A stretch of 64,000 bases of DNA from Megaleporinus macrocephalus (GCA_021613375.1 CM038703.1:21626194-21690193); one strand, 5' to 3'; counted from the stretch's first letter, positions 48,379 through 61,141 are shown. The notes: generated by a model not told the origin, from the letters alone. Program-made: numbers and translations.

Positions 48379-48595
48379 AGTAAATGTAAAATAAGTAAAT
48401 ATAATATCTGCAGTTTACTATGTTAAAAAAGTTATTGAAGATAATAAAAATTAAAATAATTCCTGGAAGAACTAAGAATAGGGCCCCGGAGGCCTGTGGA
48501 TTCTTAATTAGTGAATATAATTTTTTACTTGTTCCTAGATCACTTATATTAGGGAAAATGAAAATGATTTGTAGGACTTTGCCTAGATGGTGATT

Positions 48596-48812
48596 AATGC
48601 TCCACCCGGCCATTTAAATGAGGACCATGTACATATTTGTAGCCTGTCGCCATGGCTTCTTGCAGAGCAAAATATTCTTCAGGCCTCATCCCCGTTTCTG
48701 TGAGGCATAGAGCATCAAAATCATGATCAGTAATGGGTCTTATGTTAAGCATTCCTAGCTGTGCTGTCAAAATTATTGATAGGTTTGGTAGAACATACTT
48801 TTTAACGGCTTT
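48596..48812 (-). mobile_element. LINE endonuclease fragment
   Basis: A minus-strand frame reads QLGMLNIRPITDHDFDALCL, then TETGMRPEEYFALQEAM and TGYKYVHGPHLNGR. This is the N-terminal part of the apurinic-type endonuclease of L2/Rex1-like fish LINEs, normally LNxRSL...DHxLDxLCLTETW...GYxYxHxPRxxGRGGG. The tryptophan of the TETW motif is replaced by Gly. About 15 residues between NIRP and DHDFD are missing, and a stop follows GRVEH. It is therefore a dead remnant. It is not contiguous with, nor on the same strand as, the LINE tail at 34800. Confidence 0.7.
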
Positions 48813-49887
48813 ATGATTTTTTTTTTCGATTCTGGAAACATAGTCTCAAATGGGTGTAACCTCTCAAGGCAGCTAGCAGACGGTTGGTTGGCCCTGGTTG
48901 GTCAGCGACGGACTGCCGGATGAAAACATGTCTGCAGGTTTTTTGTACCTGTTAAGAGATTCATGACAATGCTTGACAGTTGCTTATGTATTTTTTCTGC
49001 TCCTGACTACTAAATCACAGCTGAAGTTAAACTATCACTGCATTAGTTAACAGCAGTGACGTTACCCCTCAAGTACAAATCGCACACACTACCGTGTACC
49101 AGCTACCTCAGGGCGAGTACACTAGCTTGCACTACTGTCTGTTTATAAAAAATGAAAGAAAAACCTAGAGTTATACATTCGGGGGGGTTGGTTTCTTTTT
49201 CCCCATTGTACCAAACTTGTACTGAAGCTTGATGTCACAATTGCGGTGTAGTTTTGCACATGTTACCATTATTAGATTTTTTTAAGGTAAACAAATATGA
49301 ATTAACTGTGCATTACAGTAAATATGTGTGTATCCAGCTTATGGGAGTTAGTGACACTAACATGGTGTGATGTCACCACCCAGGCTGTTGTGGCACATGT
49401 TGCTGTGGTTTACTTAATTGAGCTTTCATGGTTCATTTGAAAGCCTTTGTGCAGCAATAATCTTGTTAAGCACACAGACTCCCGGGATGGGAGCTTCTCC
49501 TTGAGAGCATAGGGAAGTTTTTCACTGCGACCTCAGTTACATGCCTGTTGTGCTGGAGGCACAGGGCTTAAACATGACCTGGTAATTATACTCAAGCAGA
49601 TGTTAGATGTTTGTAAATTACAAGATACACAACACAAAACATTTGCATTGGGGTGTAGGGCTGTAAGAAAGTATTGATACACACGGGTATTGCAATATTT
49701 TGTTTTATGATACTGAATCAACTCTCTAATACTCTTTACTGTTTACTCTTTAATAGTTTACATAACTGATCGCAGACAGTGGTTTATTTTGTGGTGGAGT
49801 GTAAAGGTACACCGCAAATGTTAGAGTAAGCAAACGTGTGTATCTGAGAGTATGTTTTTTTTATACAATGAGAGTTTTCCTTAAATT
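48813..49887. other. Unassigned non-coding DNA
   Basis: No gene is recognised. No terminal repeats or long frames are seen. Confidence 0.55.
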
Positions 49888-50212
49888 ATCCATCCATCCA
49901 TCCATCCATTATCTTTCGCTTTATCCCGCTAGTCGGGGTCACAGGGGGATCGAGCCAATTCCAACATCATCAGGTGAAGGTGGGGTACAACATGGACAGT
50001 TTGCCAGTCCATCGCATAGCCAACACTCGCGCACTCACACCTACGGGCAGTTTAGAGTGACAAATCAACCTAACATGCATGTGTTTGGACTGTGGTAGGA
50101 AACTGGAGTACCCAGAGGAAACCCCCTCAAGCACGGGGAGAACATGCACACTCCACACAGAACAGCCAGGAATCAAACCCGGATTGTCTTGCTGTGAGGC
50201 GACAGTGCTGAT
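49888..50212 (-). mobile_element. tRNA-type SINE, 5'-truncated, with (GGAT)n tail
   Basis: On the minus strand it begins AGCACTGTCGCCTCACAGCA, has a B-box-like GGTTTGATTCC (complement of 50169-50179), then TCTGTGTGGAGTGTGCATGT, TCCAAACACATGCATG, GATGGACTGGCAAACTGTCC, and ends in about five GGAT units at 49888-49909. This is the order of a very widespread fish SINE with a tRNA-like head and a short tandem tail. The A box expected upstream is missing or decayed. A partial plus-strand copy is at 33461-33585. Confidence 0.8.
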
Positions 50213-51665
50213 TGCGAACAGTGCAATATACTGAATTGTAACTGTCTGCATCATGATGTAAACTAATGTAAACTATTATGCACCATGATTTTAAATCTCA
50301 AGTTTAATATAATTTGATTATAGCTGGGGTATCCTTTGCCAGGTCGGATCCATTTTAAACCTCCATACTTTGAATCTTAAAGCTGTGTTTCGACTTGCGC
50401 TGAAGACCACCTTGGACTATACAGGGCACTTTCTTCTCCAGCTACTGCTGCTCATGAATTGCAGCGTGCTGTGTTCTGGCGAGCCCATCAGTTAAAGAAC
50501 AAGTGTTAAGAATAATGCTTAAGGGGGGTTTTTAAAAGCGCAGCGCTGCAAGTCTTCTGTCTGTTTATCTGAGGTAGCCTCAGTCGGTCTGCACAGTATC
50601 AGTTGTCAGTATGATTTCACTGAACGTATCACTGCGCCTGCTCGTATGAAAATACATGGGAGCTGCCAGTATCGGAGCCTCAGTGTCTGTGTGGTTTTAG
50701 GGCTAACGTCTCAGGCCATTGTACTGAGCAGTATTTCAGTGCAAAGTCAAATGTATAGAATTTGGCCCGTATCCCATTTTTTCTGCAACAATTTTTTTGT
50801 TTTGTCATTTGAACAAAAGTGCATCGTGTAGCTAAAAACACTAGCAGCCATAGCAAAGCCTGCATTTGTTCAATTAGAAAACATGGTGTCGTGCAATGTC
50901 TTATTTGTTTTGGCAGACGTTTGTTTCCCAAATATGGGTGCCTGTCAAAGTCTGCCTACTTCAACTTAGCTCTTAATAGAAATATGATGTATGAATATTA
51001 ATACAGCGAGTTACTATCTTTATAAAAATAGACTGCAAAGAGATCTGTGGTTAGCCAAACTGCTGTAGATCAGGTTCTCTCTTTCAGTAGTCAGTGCACA
51101 GCATTTTGTTTTGAATGAAACAGTTTGACTGATAAATGACAGATTTGTCTGCAGAGGCTGTGAATCTATACATGACTGTCTATTCAAACATACAGCATGA
51201 GTCACCAAATAACACTATTTTTTAAATTGCACAGTGTATGGCTTGCTTTAGAAGACAGTAGCGTACAGCTTAACCTTTCAATCAGTAAAACGTACAACTC
51301 CACAAGTGATCTCTATGGATTAGCCTCGGGTGAGATTTCTGCTGTCACTGTGCTACAAACGCTGAAAAAGACTCAGGAGGAACATACGGATCAAAACTAT
51401 AAAACATACTTTACTCACAGCTGTGCAATAGCAATTTTCTATACTGGGACAAAAGACACTCTTCTTCTCTGCAACACTTGTTTCAAGCTCACTAATGTGA
51501 CATAGCTAGCTAATGCAAGTCATACAGAATCAGCCGGATTTTAATGGTGTAATTGGTAAAATACATTGCACTACTTACTTGTAATATATATCTGCACACA
51601 CAATGCAAAGTTTTTTAAAGACTAGGTCAAAAGCATTTTGTGTTTGTGTTCCACAGTCCATCTGT
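50213..51665. other. Unassigned non-coding DNA
   Basis: No gene is recognised. Short frames on both strands (up to 102 codons at 51197-51505) have no recognisable domain. Confidence 0.5.
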
Positions 51666-52030
51666 TACTATGCATACTTTATTATCCCCCTTTTACCATA
51701 GTCTTCAGTGGTTAAGAACCCCACAGGACCACCACAGAGCAGGTATTATTTGGGTGCTGGTTTATTCTCACCACCACCACCACGTCAGTGTCACTGCATT
51801 GCTGAGAATAATCCACCAACCAAATAACTAAATAACACCTGCTCTGTAGTGGTCCTATGGGGTCCTGACCACTGAAAACACAAACATAGTATGCAAAGAA
51901 ACAAATGAGCTACAAGCTGTAAATGTAGAGCTACAAAGTGCTACTATATGGTAAGTGGAGCTGATAAAATGGATGGTTTGTGAGGAAACAAGGAGGTGGC
52001 TTTAATGTTGGTGGCTGATCGGTGTGTGTG
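51666..52030 (+). repeat. Best preserved copy of the fold-back repeat family
   Basis: The left part (about 51669-51770: ATGCATACTTTATTATCCCC, TTCAGTGGTTAAGAACCCCA, CACCACAGAGCAGGTATTAT) is inverted in the right part (51802-51897: TAACACCTGCTCTGTAGTGG, GGGGTCCTGACCACTG, ATAGTATGCAAAG). This forms a hairpin of roughly 230 bp around a CCACCACCACCAC centre. After it come the linear family words GAGCTACAAAGTGCTACTAT and ATGGTAAGTGGAGCTGATAA, then GAGGTGGCTTTAATGTTGG and a GTGTGT end. I know it as an abundant otophysan repeat; its class is uncertain. Confidence 0.85.
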
Positions 52031-52580
52031 TGTGTTACATTTATGCTATGTCTTATTTCTGTATTATGATTTTGTATCTTTCTTTCTGGCATTGTCAGAG
52101 TTCAGGGGTAGTTTGGACTAGTTAGAATACATTCTCTCACTGGTCAACAAAATACTTTAAAAGGTTTTCTGGATGAGAGCTTCTGCTAAATGCCACAAAT
52201 CTAATTGTAAATGTAATCTGATTACCTTCCCGTACTTTTGGATTACTTTTCTTTTTAAAGTCATATAATACAGCAGGTGACTTAAATATTGTGCCTGGCA
52301 CAAACAGTCACTGACATCACATTTAGCAAAATGGCCAAATCTAAGCAGAGCAATAAACAAACATTTTAAACCAAAAGAGATGCCAGTCTTTTAATGATAT
52401 AGCAGTACAAATAAAACACCTCAAAGAAAATTCTGTAGAGAGACTAAATAAAACACAGTGTGCTGCTGGAGACGGGGAATCTTCAGAAATCTCTCCTGGG
52501 AGCAGCAATGCAGGAAAATATAAATGATCAATCATCTCACTTTCCCATCCAAAATGTTTTTTAGAATAAATGTATTAATA

Positions 52581-52814
52581 TATTGTCGCTGTCCAATGAA
52601 AAACATGAATCTCTATTTTTGTTGATATTAAGTTTTCTACATCATTTGAACACGACAATGGTCGAATGACGAACGGACTAGTAGAAGTGCTCCAAAATAG
52701 CTTGGAAAAGATTCTGGTTCTATTGACCTTCATTGAAAAGGTCAGAAACGTGCTTGCCTCTCCTGTAAAGTTGCAATTTTGGAGATACTTGTTTTTCATT
52801 GGACAGCTACAATA
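52581..52814. mobile_element. MITE-like element with about 40-bp inverted ends
   Basis: The left end TATTGTCGCTGTCCAATGAA and the reverse complement of the right end TATTGTAGCTGTCCAATGAA continue as AAACATGAATCTCTATTTTT and AAACAAGTATCTCCAAAATT. The 234-bp interior has no coding capacity. A solo end is at 48341 and an inner scrap at 14148. Superfamily is not certain. Confidence 0.85.
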
Positions 52815-52835
52815 TATATTCATATATATTGAAGG

Positions 52836-53283
52836 TATATAAAGTAATTGGGACACAACTCCTAATCATTGATTTCCAGTGTTTTATTCAGTCCCATTGC
52901 CACAGGTGTATGAAATCAAGAACCTAGCCATGCAGTCTGCCTTTATAAACATTTGTGAACAAATGGGTCATTCTAAACAGGTGATGTGGTACTCTTAAAA
53001 TTTTTTCCACCTAGGTATTCCTTATGGGATGAACATGAATGGAGATTGCAAACCAGGCCCTCTCGTTGAAACATCAGCTTATGACCTCACAAATGGATGA
53101 ATGGGCAAAAATCCCACAGACACACAAAATTTTGTAGAATGCCTTTCCATAAGAGTGGAAGCTGTTATAGCTGTAAGTGAGGGGCAACTTCATATTATTG
53201 CCTATAAATTCAGAATGAGGTGTCATAAAAGCTTTTGTAGGCGTGACGTCTAGGTGTCCTAATACTTTTGTTCATGCACTGTA
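52836..53283 (+). mobile_element. Internally deleted Tc1-like element, about 450 bp
   Basis: The right end reads TGTCCTAATACTTTTGTTCA then TGCACTG and TA. The left end is decayed but still reads AGTAATTGGGACACAAC. Between them are the 5' part of a fish Tc1 gene (TATGAAATCAAGAACCTAGC, AAATGGGTCATTCTAAACAG) and its 3' part (CCAGGCCCTCTCGTTGAAAC, CATCAGCTTATGACCTCACA, GTGGAAGCTGTTATAGCTG). The middle of the transposase is deleted. It is the same broad family as 27157-29709, and non-autonomous. Confidence 0.8.
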
Positions 53284-56200
53284 TTTGATGCATTACATAA
53301 CAGGAGTCTGTAAGTTACTGTGTTACCCAGTCTGTTGTAATTCTCTGTAATGCTAATTCACTTTGATAGTCCAGATTGTATTGGCTTGAGAATTGGAATT
53401 GGCATATACGTATATGAAAAATATAGGTAAACTGCCGTCAGCCTACAGTTCCCACATCCATACATCTTAGGGTGGGCAAAGTAATAATATTTCATAACTA
53501 TCATGACAGATGACAAATCATGACAGTATGATTTTCTTAGTTACTTAGTTTGATTTTTTTTTTTATCAGGAGAAATATAGAAGTAATGATGGCTGCATTT
53601 CGGTTAATAGGAAAACTGTATATTGTTGGTGTGCTCTTACTTTACAACGCCTGTGTTCTGTTAGCTATGTAATTGTGATGTAAACATGTGTGCCACAGAT
53701 GCTCAGAAACAGTCCTTAATGACAAACTCCAAATGGAGGACCGCAAGGCCACAAGGTTCATCAAGTGCAAGTTTCCATGCACTAGCCTCAGGCACACCAC
53801 ACATACATCACATTCATTTCTTCTGAAATCAGCAAGCAAGCTCATAGGATGTACGATTAGGACTTCTCCCTTCCTGATCATCACGACATCAGTAAGGGGA
53901 AACGGCATTTTGATTTTGTCTCCAATCCATCCGCTCCTTTCACAGCCTCACGTTCCCGGGCTTGTAGGACATAGGCCACATAGGCCACAGCTGTGCACAA
54001 AGAAAAATCAAGAGAGCAAGAGAGAGAGAAAGAGAGAGAGGGGGGAATAGAGAGAGCAGGGCTGGAGGTCCCAGTATTTATAGCCAATGTAAAAGCACGT
54101 TGAGTCTCTGGTGGTCTGGACTTTGTTTTCTCAGCCTGCTGTGTTGCCTGTTTGACTTGTAGTCGGAGGCTGGGACGCTGTTATTGTTACCTGTTATTAT
54201 GCGGGTAAACGCTAGCGCTGATCTTTAGTGGTTGACCTGTAATACAGAAAATCTCACACCCATCGAGCAGAATGCACATAAAACAAGGCAGGCATGTTGT
54301 TCTATGTGATCAATGTGGCAGTGATGTCACCATATAAACATTCTCCTCCACTTTCATGTCTCCAGTGAAATGCTTGGCTCAAATATCAGACAAGCAATGG
54401 CTTCTCCTTCTTCATACCTCTGACATTTGCATTCTAGTGAGATTTTCCTTGCTGATCTTGCATGCCCTGATGCTGCTGAACCAGAATCATTTTCATTCTT
54501 CAGAAGTCAGTCAGATCAAATGAAACACAATAATAAGTAATGAACCACCTTGGCCTGCCAAAAGCTTTCAGTTTGGGATGTCTTATTAGCAAAATAGAAA
54601 ATATAAGCACACGTCATTACCTCTAAAGACACATTTACAATTTTATCGTATTATAAATGTATTACAACCCATATGGAACAGTTCCACCATTTCAAATCTG
54701 TAGCATTATTTCTGGCAAGCGCCGGTGACTCGTTTCTCATGATATCCATGGTGATATCTGTTTCTCCATAAATCAGTGTGCCCAGGCTTCTTACTCACCA
54801 CCCCAACACTTGCAGTCATCTGTTTTTTTAGAATAGGCCAATAAAACATAAACTGAGTAAGATGTCTTGTTAACATTCCAGAGTTTAAAGGAAAAGCTAT
54901 ATTATATCCCACCCTTATACGGCTGCATACCTAAAGAAAAAAATCATTTTAATATGAATACAATGCATATATATTACAATTGTTACATGTGTTTCAGAGC
55001 ATTAGTTCTAGTTCTGTAATCTGAGCCACATTAGACGTTTGTGTATGCACACATGGCTGTAAACCTCATTAGTATCTTGTGTTGTCCATTTTAGTAAAAA
55101 CGATTATTTTGGTCCAGCTGTTTCTTGTTTGTTGCAAATGATTAATTTTCATTTGTGAGCATATTTTGTGAGCATAATTTTCATTTGTGAGCACATGAGC
55201 ATATTTAGTGTCATGCCTAACAATTCTCTATGCAGCAGGAAACAAATGTACACAATTTCCCCCCTTAGCCCAGAATGTAGTCAATGAGCCAAGACATGTC
55301 AGGTGTCTGAAGTTTGCTTCCTTAGTTTTGCACTGGAGCTATCAGGCTAATGTAGCTAACAAGTAATATAAATCTATTCCACTCAAAACTATTTTTATAA
55401 TACATGTGTAGCCTTGCTGGATTTAAAGATTATTAAAGATGAAATAGACTACCAACAGAGCTTGGGTTGATGGTTTTGGTGAACCTTATAATCATGGTAA
55501 AATCATTGTAATGCATGGCCTTAAGTAACTCATTACTCTACTGAGTTGACATGGTAAAAGATGGAATGTTGGACCAACACTATAGGGAGTAGTAAAATTT
55601 GAAGTTTGGGCTGAGAACCATGTCTGGAGCACCTTCTCTTTTCTATATAACACCCTTCAAATGCCTTCCAGTGACTCCACCTTTTCCCAGTTTCTCAGTC
55701 GACCTTCTGTTTTGGCCTTCTAGCTCAAAGCAGAAGTCACCTAGAACTCCAGCAGAAGTTGACTGCAACAAGTGTTCTCTCCCTTCCCTCATTTATACAG
55801 TGCTCATACTACAACAGCATGTTGAGCGGAGGGATCACATTATCAACACAACTTTTGTGAACATCTGAAATTTAAATAAGATCCTAACAGCAATAAAAAT
55901 AAAAGGCACACTGATGTATTGCAGTCTAAATGCAAAATCATAGTTGTCCAATATTTCTGTCATGATTAATTATGATATATATGCTATCGTACAGTAGAAA
56001 ATGTTTAACGCGTGTGTCTGTCCTACTGACGTGCATTACTATCTTCTTTAGAGGGAAAATAGTTTGTTTGACATGATGATAGTCTAATAACAATTACAAT
56101 TACAAGCCACTATTGGACCACAGAGGCATTACTGAAAGGCCTGTTCATAGAATACATTGTTCTTCCCACATGTGTGTTTGGAGTATTGTATATAAACAGC

Positions 56201-57862
56201 TTAGGATGTTGTTTATAAGATTGTTTGTCTCTTGATTTTGGTGTAAACATTACATCATAATGACTCATGCTGATTGCCTGCAGAGCTTTAGCAATAAGTA
56301 ACTGGAATAGGTAACCTGGAATGCTGCATTTCCTGCTCATGAGGTGAAACTGTTGACAATAAAATTTGAGGAAATCTTGCAGTGATGCTGTGGAACATGT
56401 GTCCTCTCAGGGCAAGGAGCGTTTCTTTCTAATGAATCATTACTGCCCCATTTTGAAAGCACTCTTTTTCAACAATTTACATCCGACCCTCCAGTCCTGC
56501 CAGAGGACGGACAGGGGTCTATTTCAGGCTGCGGCCTAGATGCCCCCCCTGTCACCAGCTACCCCCCGCTGAGCTCTGCCCACTAGACTGAGGGGGCCGC
56601 CGGGGAGAAGTGGGCGTGGCAGAGCAGAGGCCATGTGTACCCAGGGCCTGCGACGCTCTCTTGGGAGTTAGCAGGCTTTCTGGGAAAGTTGTTTAAAAAT
56701 GTGGGATCGTTTTTGGGAATGGTTGAGGAATTCCCCCTCCCCATCTCTCACTAAAGCAAGTCTCACAGTGTTGTCTTTGTGTTGACCTCTCAAACTTGAC
56801 GTTCCCTACACAAACACGCACACACAGACATGTACACACACGGAAAAGGGGGTTTTTGTATTTTCCAGCTGCTTATTCTGGCTTGTTTCTGAGCTATATT
56901 TAGCCCCCCAGCTGACCCCCTGCTGCTTTACTGCGGTTGAGTCAGTCAAGTGTTTGTTGTGGGGAGAATTTCATAGCTAGTAGAAATGCCGTAATGCACC
57001 CATTACATGTTCCAGCCAAACACACTTCCTACTTGTGTTCTCTGCAGTGTGATGACATGCAATGACGTTTATTCCCTCTTTACCAAAGCTTTTTATTGCT
57101 TGCAGTAAAAAGAATGTTGAAAGTTAATAAATAATCTAATTTTGAGAACGAATTTCTGTGCAAAACTAAGCACATTGTTAAGCACACTGCCCCTTGGTTA
57201 CATTGTTGTTGCAGTACAGACACTTGTGAGAATGAATATAATCAGATTTTGAAAAAGCATGTCATTACACTCATGAACAATGAGTAGTCACAGTTATTGA
57301 ATGATTGCCTAATCACAGTTATTTGAGGTAAGCACAGTTATTTGAAATATCTGCAGTCATTTTTCTTAGTTGTTAAGATTCTATAGTAAAAAAAATAGAA
57401 GGTTTCAATGTCTAACTTTGTGCTCCAGCATGTTCAGAAGGCAGTGCTGAGTAAGTCCTTCTTCATTTTAATTCACTGTTTGTTTCTAAAGAGACAAGAT
57501 TAGCCAGGATCAGATTCAGTGTTATTCAGTTTATACCAACCAAGTACACACACCAATGCACACACACTGCTTTTTAATGCTGGTGCTTCAAAAGCTTTTA
57601 AGGACAACCTATCAGCCTATATGTTTAATGTGTGCAGATTTTAATGAGGGTAAAAAGAAAGTAAACAAACTTCTTTGTTGCCTATTGCTTCAACCCTTAC
57701 ACAGTGACTAATAGAAATATTTAAAACATTGAGAACAACAGCTCATTTGAGAATTTAAATTGGCCAATAAAAACGTGATTGCACACCCCTGTTTTGGTAT
57801 TGCACAAATTTATGAATGTATGCATGTGTGAAGGTTTACAGGAATGCATGTGTGATAGTGTG
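53284..57862. other. Unassigned DNA, possible intron
   Basis: No gene is recognised. It contains a GA-rich tract (54010-54048) and local duplications at 55145-55205 (TTTTCATTTGTGAGCA twice) and 57290-57345 (CACAGTTATTTGA). The block 56480-56960 is comparatively G+C-rich (for example GGGGGCCGCCGGGGAGAAG) and looks unique. Conserved regulatory sequence is possible there but unproven. Confidence 0.4.
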
Positions 57863-57864
57863 TA

Positions 57865-58100
57865 CAGTTAGGTTCATGAAGGTTTGGACAGGGACACATG
57901 TTTTGTTATTTTGCCTCTGTATACCACAATGATTTAAGTGAAGACTTTCAGCTTTAATTCAAGAGTTTTCACAAAAACATTGCACTAGCTATTTAGGAAC
58001 TACATTTTTACATAATGCCTCCATTTACAATCAGTAAAGTGTAATTAGACATGAGTAGTTTCTTGGCTAGGTGTGGTATTTTTTTAATACAAATTACAGA
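57865..58100 (-). mobile_element. Terminal fragment of another Tc1-like family
   Basis: After TA (57863-57864), CAGTTAGGTTCATGAAGGTT, TGGACAGGGACACATGTTTT, GTTATTTTGCCTCTGTATAC and GACTTTCAGCTTTAATTCAA match one end of a fish Tc1-type family. The transposase would lie further right in antisense. The match fades by about 58100. Text near 58140-58160 (GCATTTGGTAGCAGTTCATG) might belong to its other end. Confidence 0.65.
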
Positions 58101-61100
58101 AATTAAGGTATGGAGTTGATTTAGAGTGTTGAGTATGCATTTGGTAGCAGTTCATGGGAACTCCAACCCACCACATGTCATATGGACGTTGTGTTTGGGA
58201 CAGATCTTTCCAGCCCGTTATGGTCTTTATTTGGCCCCAAAATAGTCTTTGAAATTTGGGTTGTGTTTGGTTCTTCTAATTTGGTTCAAATGCATCCCAA
58301 AATGGATGCCTTTTCTGACCATATGTAGATTAGAGCCATAATATAATATTATTAATAATATTTACATAATTATAATTATGTAAAATGTATACATATTAAT
58401 GTAATATATATTTTTCCAAGACCAAAAAGTTGATAGTAATAAAATGACAGGCTACTGAAAGGACATGGGAAAAAAAACCAAAATAGTTTAAATAGTCTCA
58501 TTTAATGCTTACGGATGTTTGCTTTCAGCATGTAACACCACTGTGGCTGTGACAACATCCTCTCAAAAAGTGGCCCCAACAACGCCTCTACTTATAGCCC
58601 TGCACATTTTTAGTTAACCTATCAAGAGGACTAGTGCACCCCAAAGCATAAAATTCAACACATTCCTTAACTTAACACATTTACTCTAAACCCAGCTATT
58701 CATATACAGCACTGAAGTTGTGTTGCCATTCTGTAGTTGGTATGATGGCCATATTAGAAACTCTGAGCTGGATCTCTCTATGCAAAAAAGACTGGGATTT
58801 ATGAAAATCACTGCTATCACGCCCTGTGGTTGACCCAATAGGGCCGAACCAATACGTTTTGTTTTTGAATGCCACTACATCTTTAGAAATTTCTGGGTTG
58901 TTAATAAACTGAAACACAATCTTTACTAACACTGCTATGCACTGAATTGACTTTAGTAGACAGGCATGTACATACGAAACAACTAACAAGCTTTGTTGAA
59001 GTGCTCTGGCCGTAGGGAAGTATGTTAGTAGTAGCTGGTAATATGATGTGACAATGTTGAAGTGTACAATAGCCTTACTTTTATTTTATTACTTTTATTA
59101 ATTTAGTGCACAGCTATGGTAACTGGCTATTAGCATGGATAAAGCAAGGTTTACACTTGATATCTTAATGGCCTTCATTGGTAATCCTGATAGTCCGGCG
59201 GAGAAATGTATGTAGGACAGAAGTAACCTTTTTGTGTAATGTTTAGCTGATTGGTACTGGTCAAACTTTATATTTGTTGGTTAATTTTATTCACTTTAAT
59301 CCATGAATCAGTTGATCAATTCATCCCTAAGATTTATGGATAATTTCTAGTAAAGTAGTGCAACTAGCATTGTGTGCTGCTGTGCAGCTGAATACAAATT
59401 CAGATTCTGATTTTCATTATCACCAGTCTCTTCTTCTTGGTGCTCCTCGGGGGCACGGCAACTGTTTACACTGTGCACTCGGTCTTGCGTGTCACTTCCT
59501 GATCTAGGTGGAGCCAGGATGCGTGTCCTTACAAGCCGAGGCGCAGCAGGCATCGAGCTCTCTCTGCCCAGGCTGAGTCCAAACCTTTTTATCCTCGCTT
59601 GGCTGTTGCCAGTGCAATTATGGTCCACTCTGGCGAGCTTCTGTCCTCCAAAAACTTGATCTCGTTGCAATTTGAGGTTTAGAAATTACGCTACAGGAAC
59701 ACGAAGCACAAGTTGTGTGTCATGCAGAGGCACTGATTGCTCTCTTTTTTTTCTTTTTTTTTTTGCAGTCTTGAGTAATACTAAGGCACAGCATTTTCTG
59801 CTTTCAAGAAAGCAATGCTTGGCTTAGCTGGCCATGCGGGTCCTGTATATCTGAACAGGTTAAGACACCCGTCAGACTGCTGCTTTTAATTTGCAGGAGA
59901 TAACAGAATCACTGAGCTTACTGGGTCATTTAATCCAACCCTCAGCAGAAAAATGAAACTGTTTAACTCAGTTAAGCGTGTAGACCTCATACATCTTGGA
60001 AATGAAAAGGCGCTTCATCCATTCGTCACAGAAATCAAAAGCGATAGAAGGTGTTTGCACCAGGGCTGCGGGCCTCCTCCGAGCCCACGTACGCAAAAAA
60101 GGAACAAGTAATTTATATACTGATATGAACCGCTCGACAGCATTAGCAGAATGATTGTGTGGAAGTGTACTTTAATGAATATTTAAGCCTGCCTTTGTGA
60201 GAAGGATGTGTTTCTGCGGGGACCGGAGCATGGAGGATAATCTCTGATAGTGCAGGGGAGGCATCCATGGCCTTGTTTTCCATATCTCTTAATGGGCTCT
60301 TCAGTGGAGAGGCTCTCATCCATAAATATCTGCCCTGCTATTGTTTAGCGCGACTTATCAGTACATGACCAGATTACAGTTTCCATAGCAACCGCATTTG
60401 ATTAGAGACAAACAACTTTGTTTTGATGCTAATTTACTTACTACATGAGGGGGCATTTTTTCAGAACTTCATGGTTAAAGGAAACTTGCTGTGTCGTAGA
60501 TGAGCTCCGCAGCTTCATAAAGTGCTCATTGCTGTGGTTATTAATCTTCCCGTTTAAACTGGGTAAAAAAAATTGTCTCTGCAAAACAGATTCAGGTTTA
60601 AATCATTGCTGGGAGGTTTGATGTGGATGGGGCTGTGCGGTCCTCAGGAGTGCAATAAGGTTTTTTTTGTAAGTGGATGGGAGAAGGCAGAGTGTTGTGA
60701 ATATACATGATTAATGGCTCTCGTTCCAGCAATTTTCTGGACTCTTTCAGAAGCACTCCCAGCTTTCACAGCATTTTCACTGGTATTTGTAGATTTGATT
60801 TCTGTGGCCATAAACTGTGTGTATGTAGCTTCTTTCACCTTTGAAGGAGCTGACACTGCCCCAAGGTAGTCATGATAATTTTGCTGCTCTGTAGTGTGCA
60901 ATTTGTCACAGTTGTTAAAAATTTTCAGCACTGCTTTGGATCTCCATCATTTTGACATGTGACCATTCAACCTCGTGCTTGTCCGACAGCTATAAAGCAG
61001 CTGTTAGTGTTCCCTCTGGAGTACTTGACATTACTGAATAGTTCCAAAAGATCAGAATTGCCTGCGCCCTGGCTAAAGATAAGCACAAATGTGTATTATC

Positions 61101-61132
61101 TTGATCTTAAAATATGAAAATAAATATTTTGG

Positions 61133-61141
<9 letters not shown>
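58101..61141. other. Unassigned DNA with conserved-looking unique blocks
   Basis: No gene is recognised. The stretch 59390-60630 looks unique and low in repeats. It contains minus-strand frames of 107 codons (59347-59670) and 95 codons (60644-60931), with mixed composition but no domain, splice signals or start context I trust. A long T tract ending in GCAG at 59768 resembles an acceptor, but the following sequence closes in all frames. Conserved regulatory DNA is the more likely explanation. Confidence 0.35.

Noticed and set aside
59769..59860. Possible exon after a very strong acceptor-like T tract
   Set aside because: All three frames meet a stop before the nearest donor-like site, so no coding exon fits.
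60379..60392. X-box-like GTTTCCATAGCAAC (another at 8108-8121)
   Set aside because: Both fit the degenerate RFX consensus RYYNYYATRRNRAC, but that pattern is expected about twice by chance in a window this size, so they are not evidence on their own.
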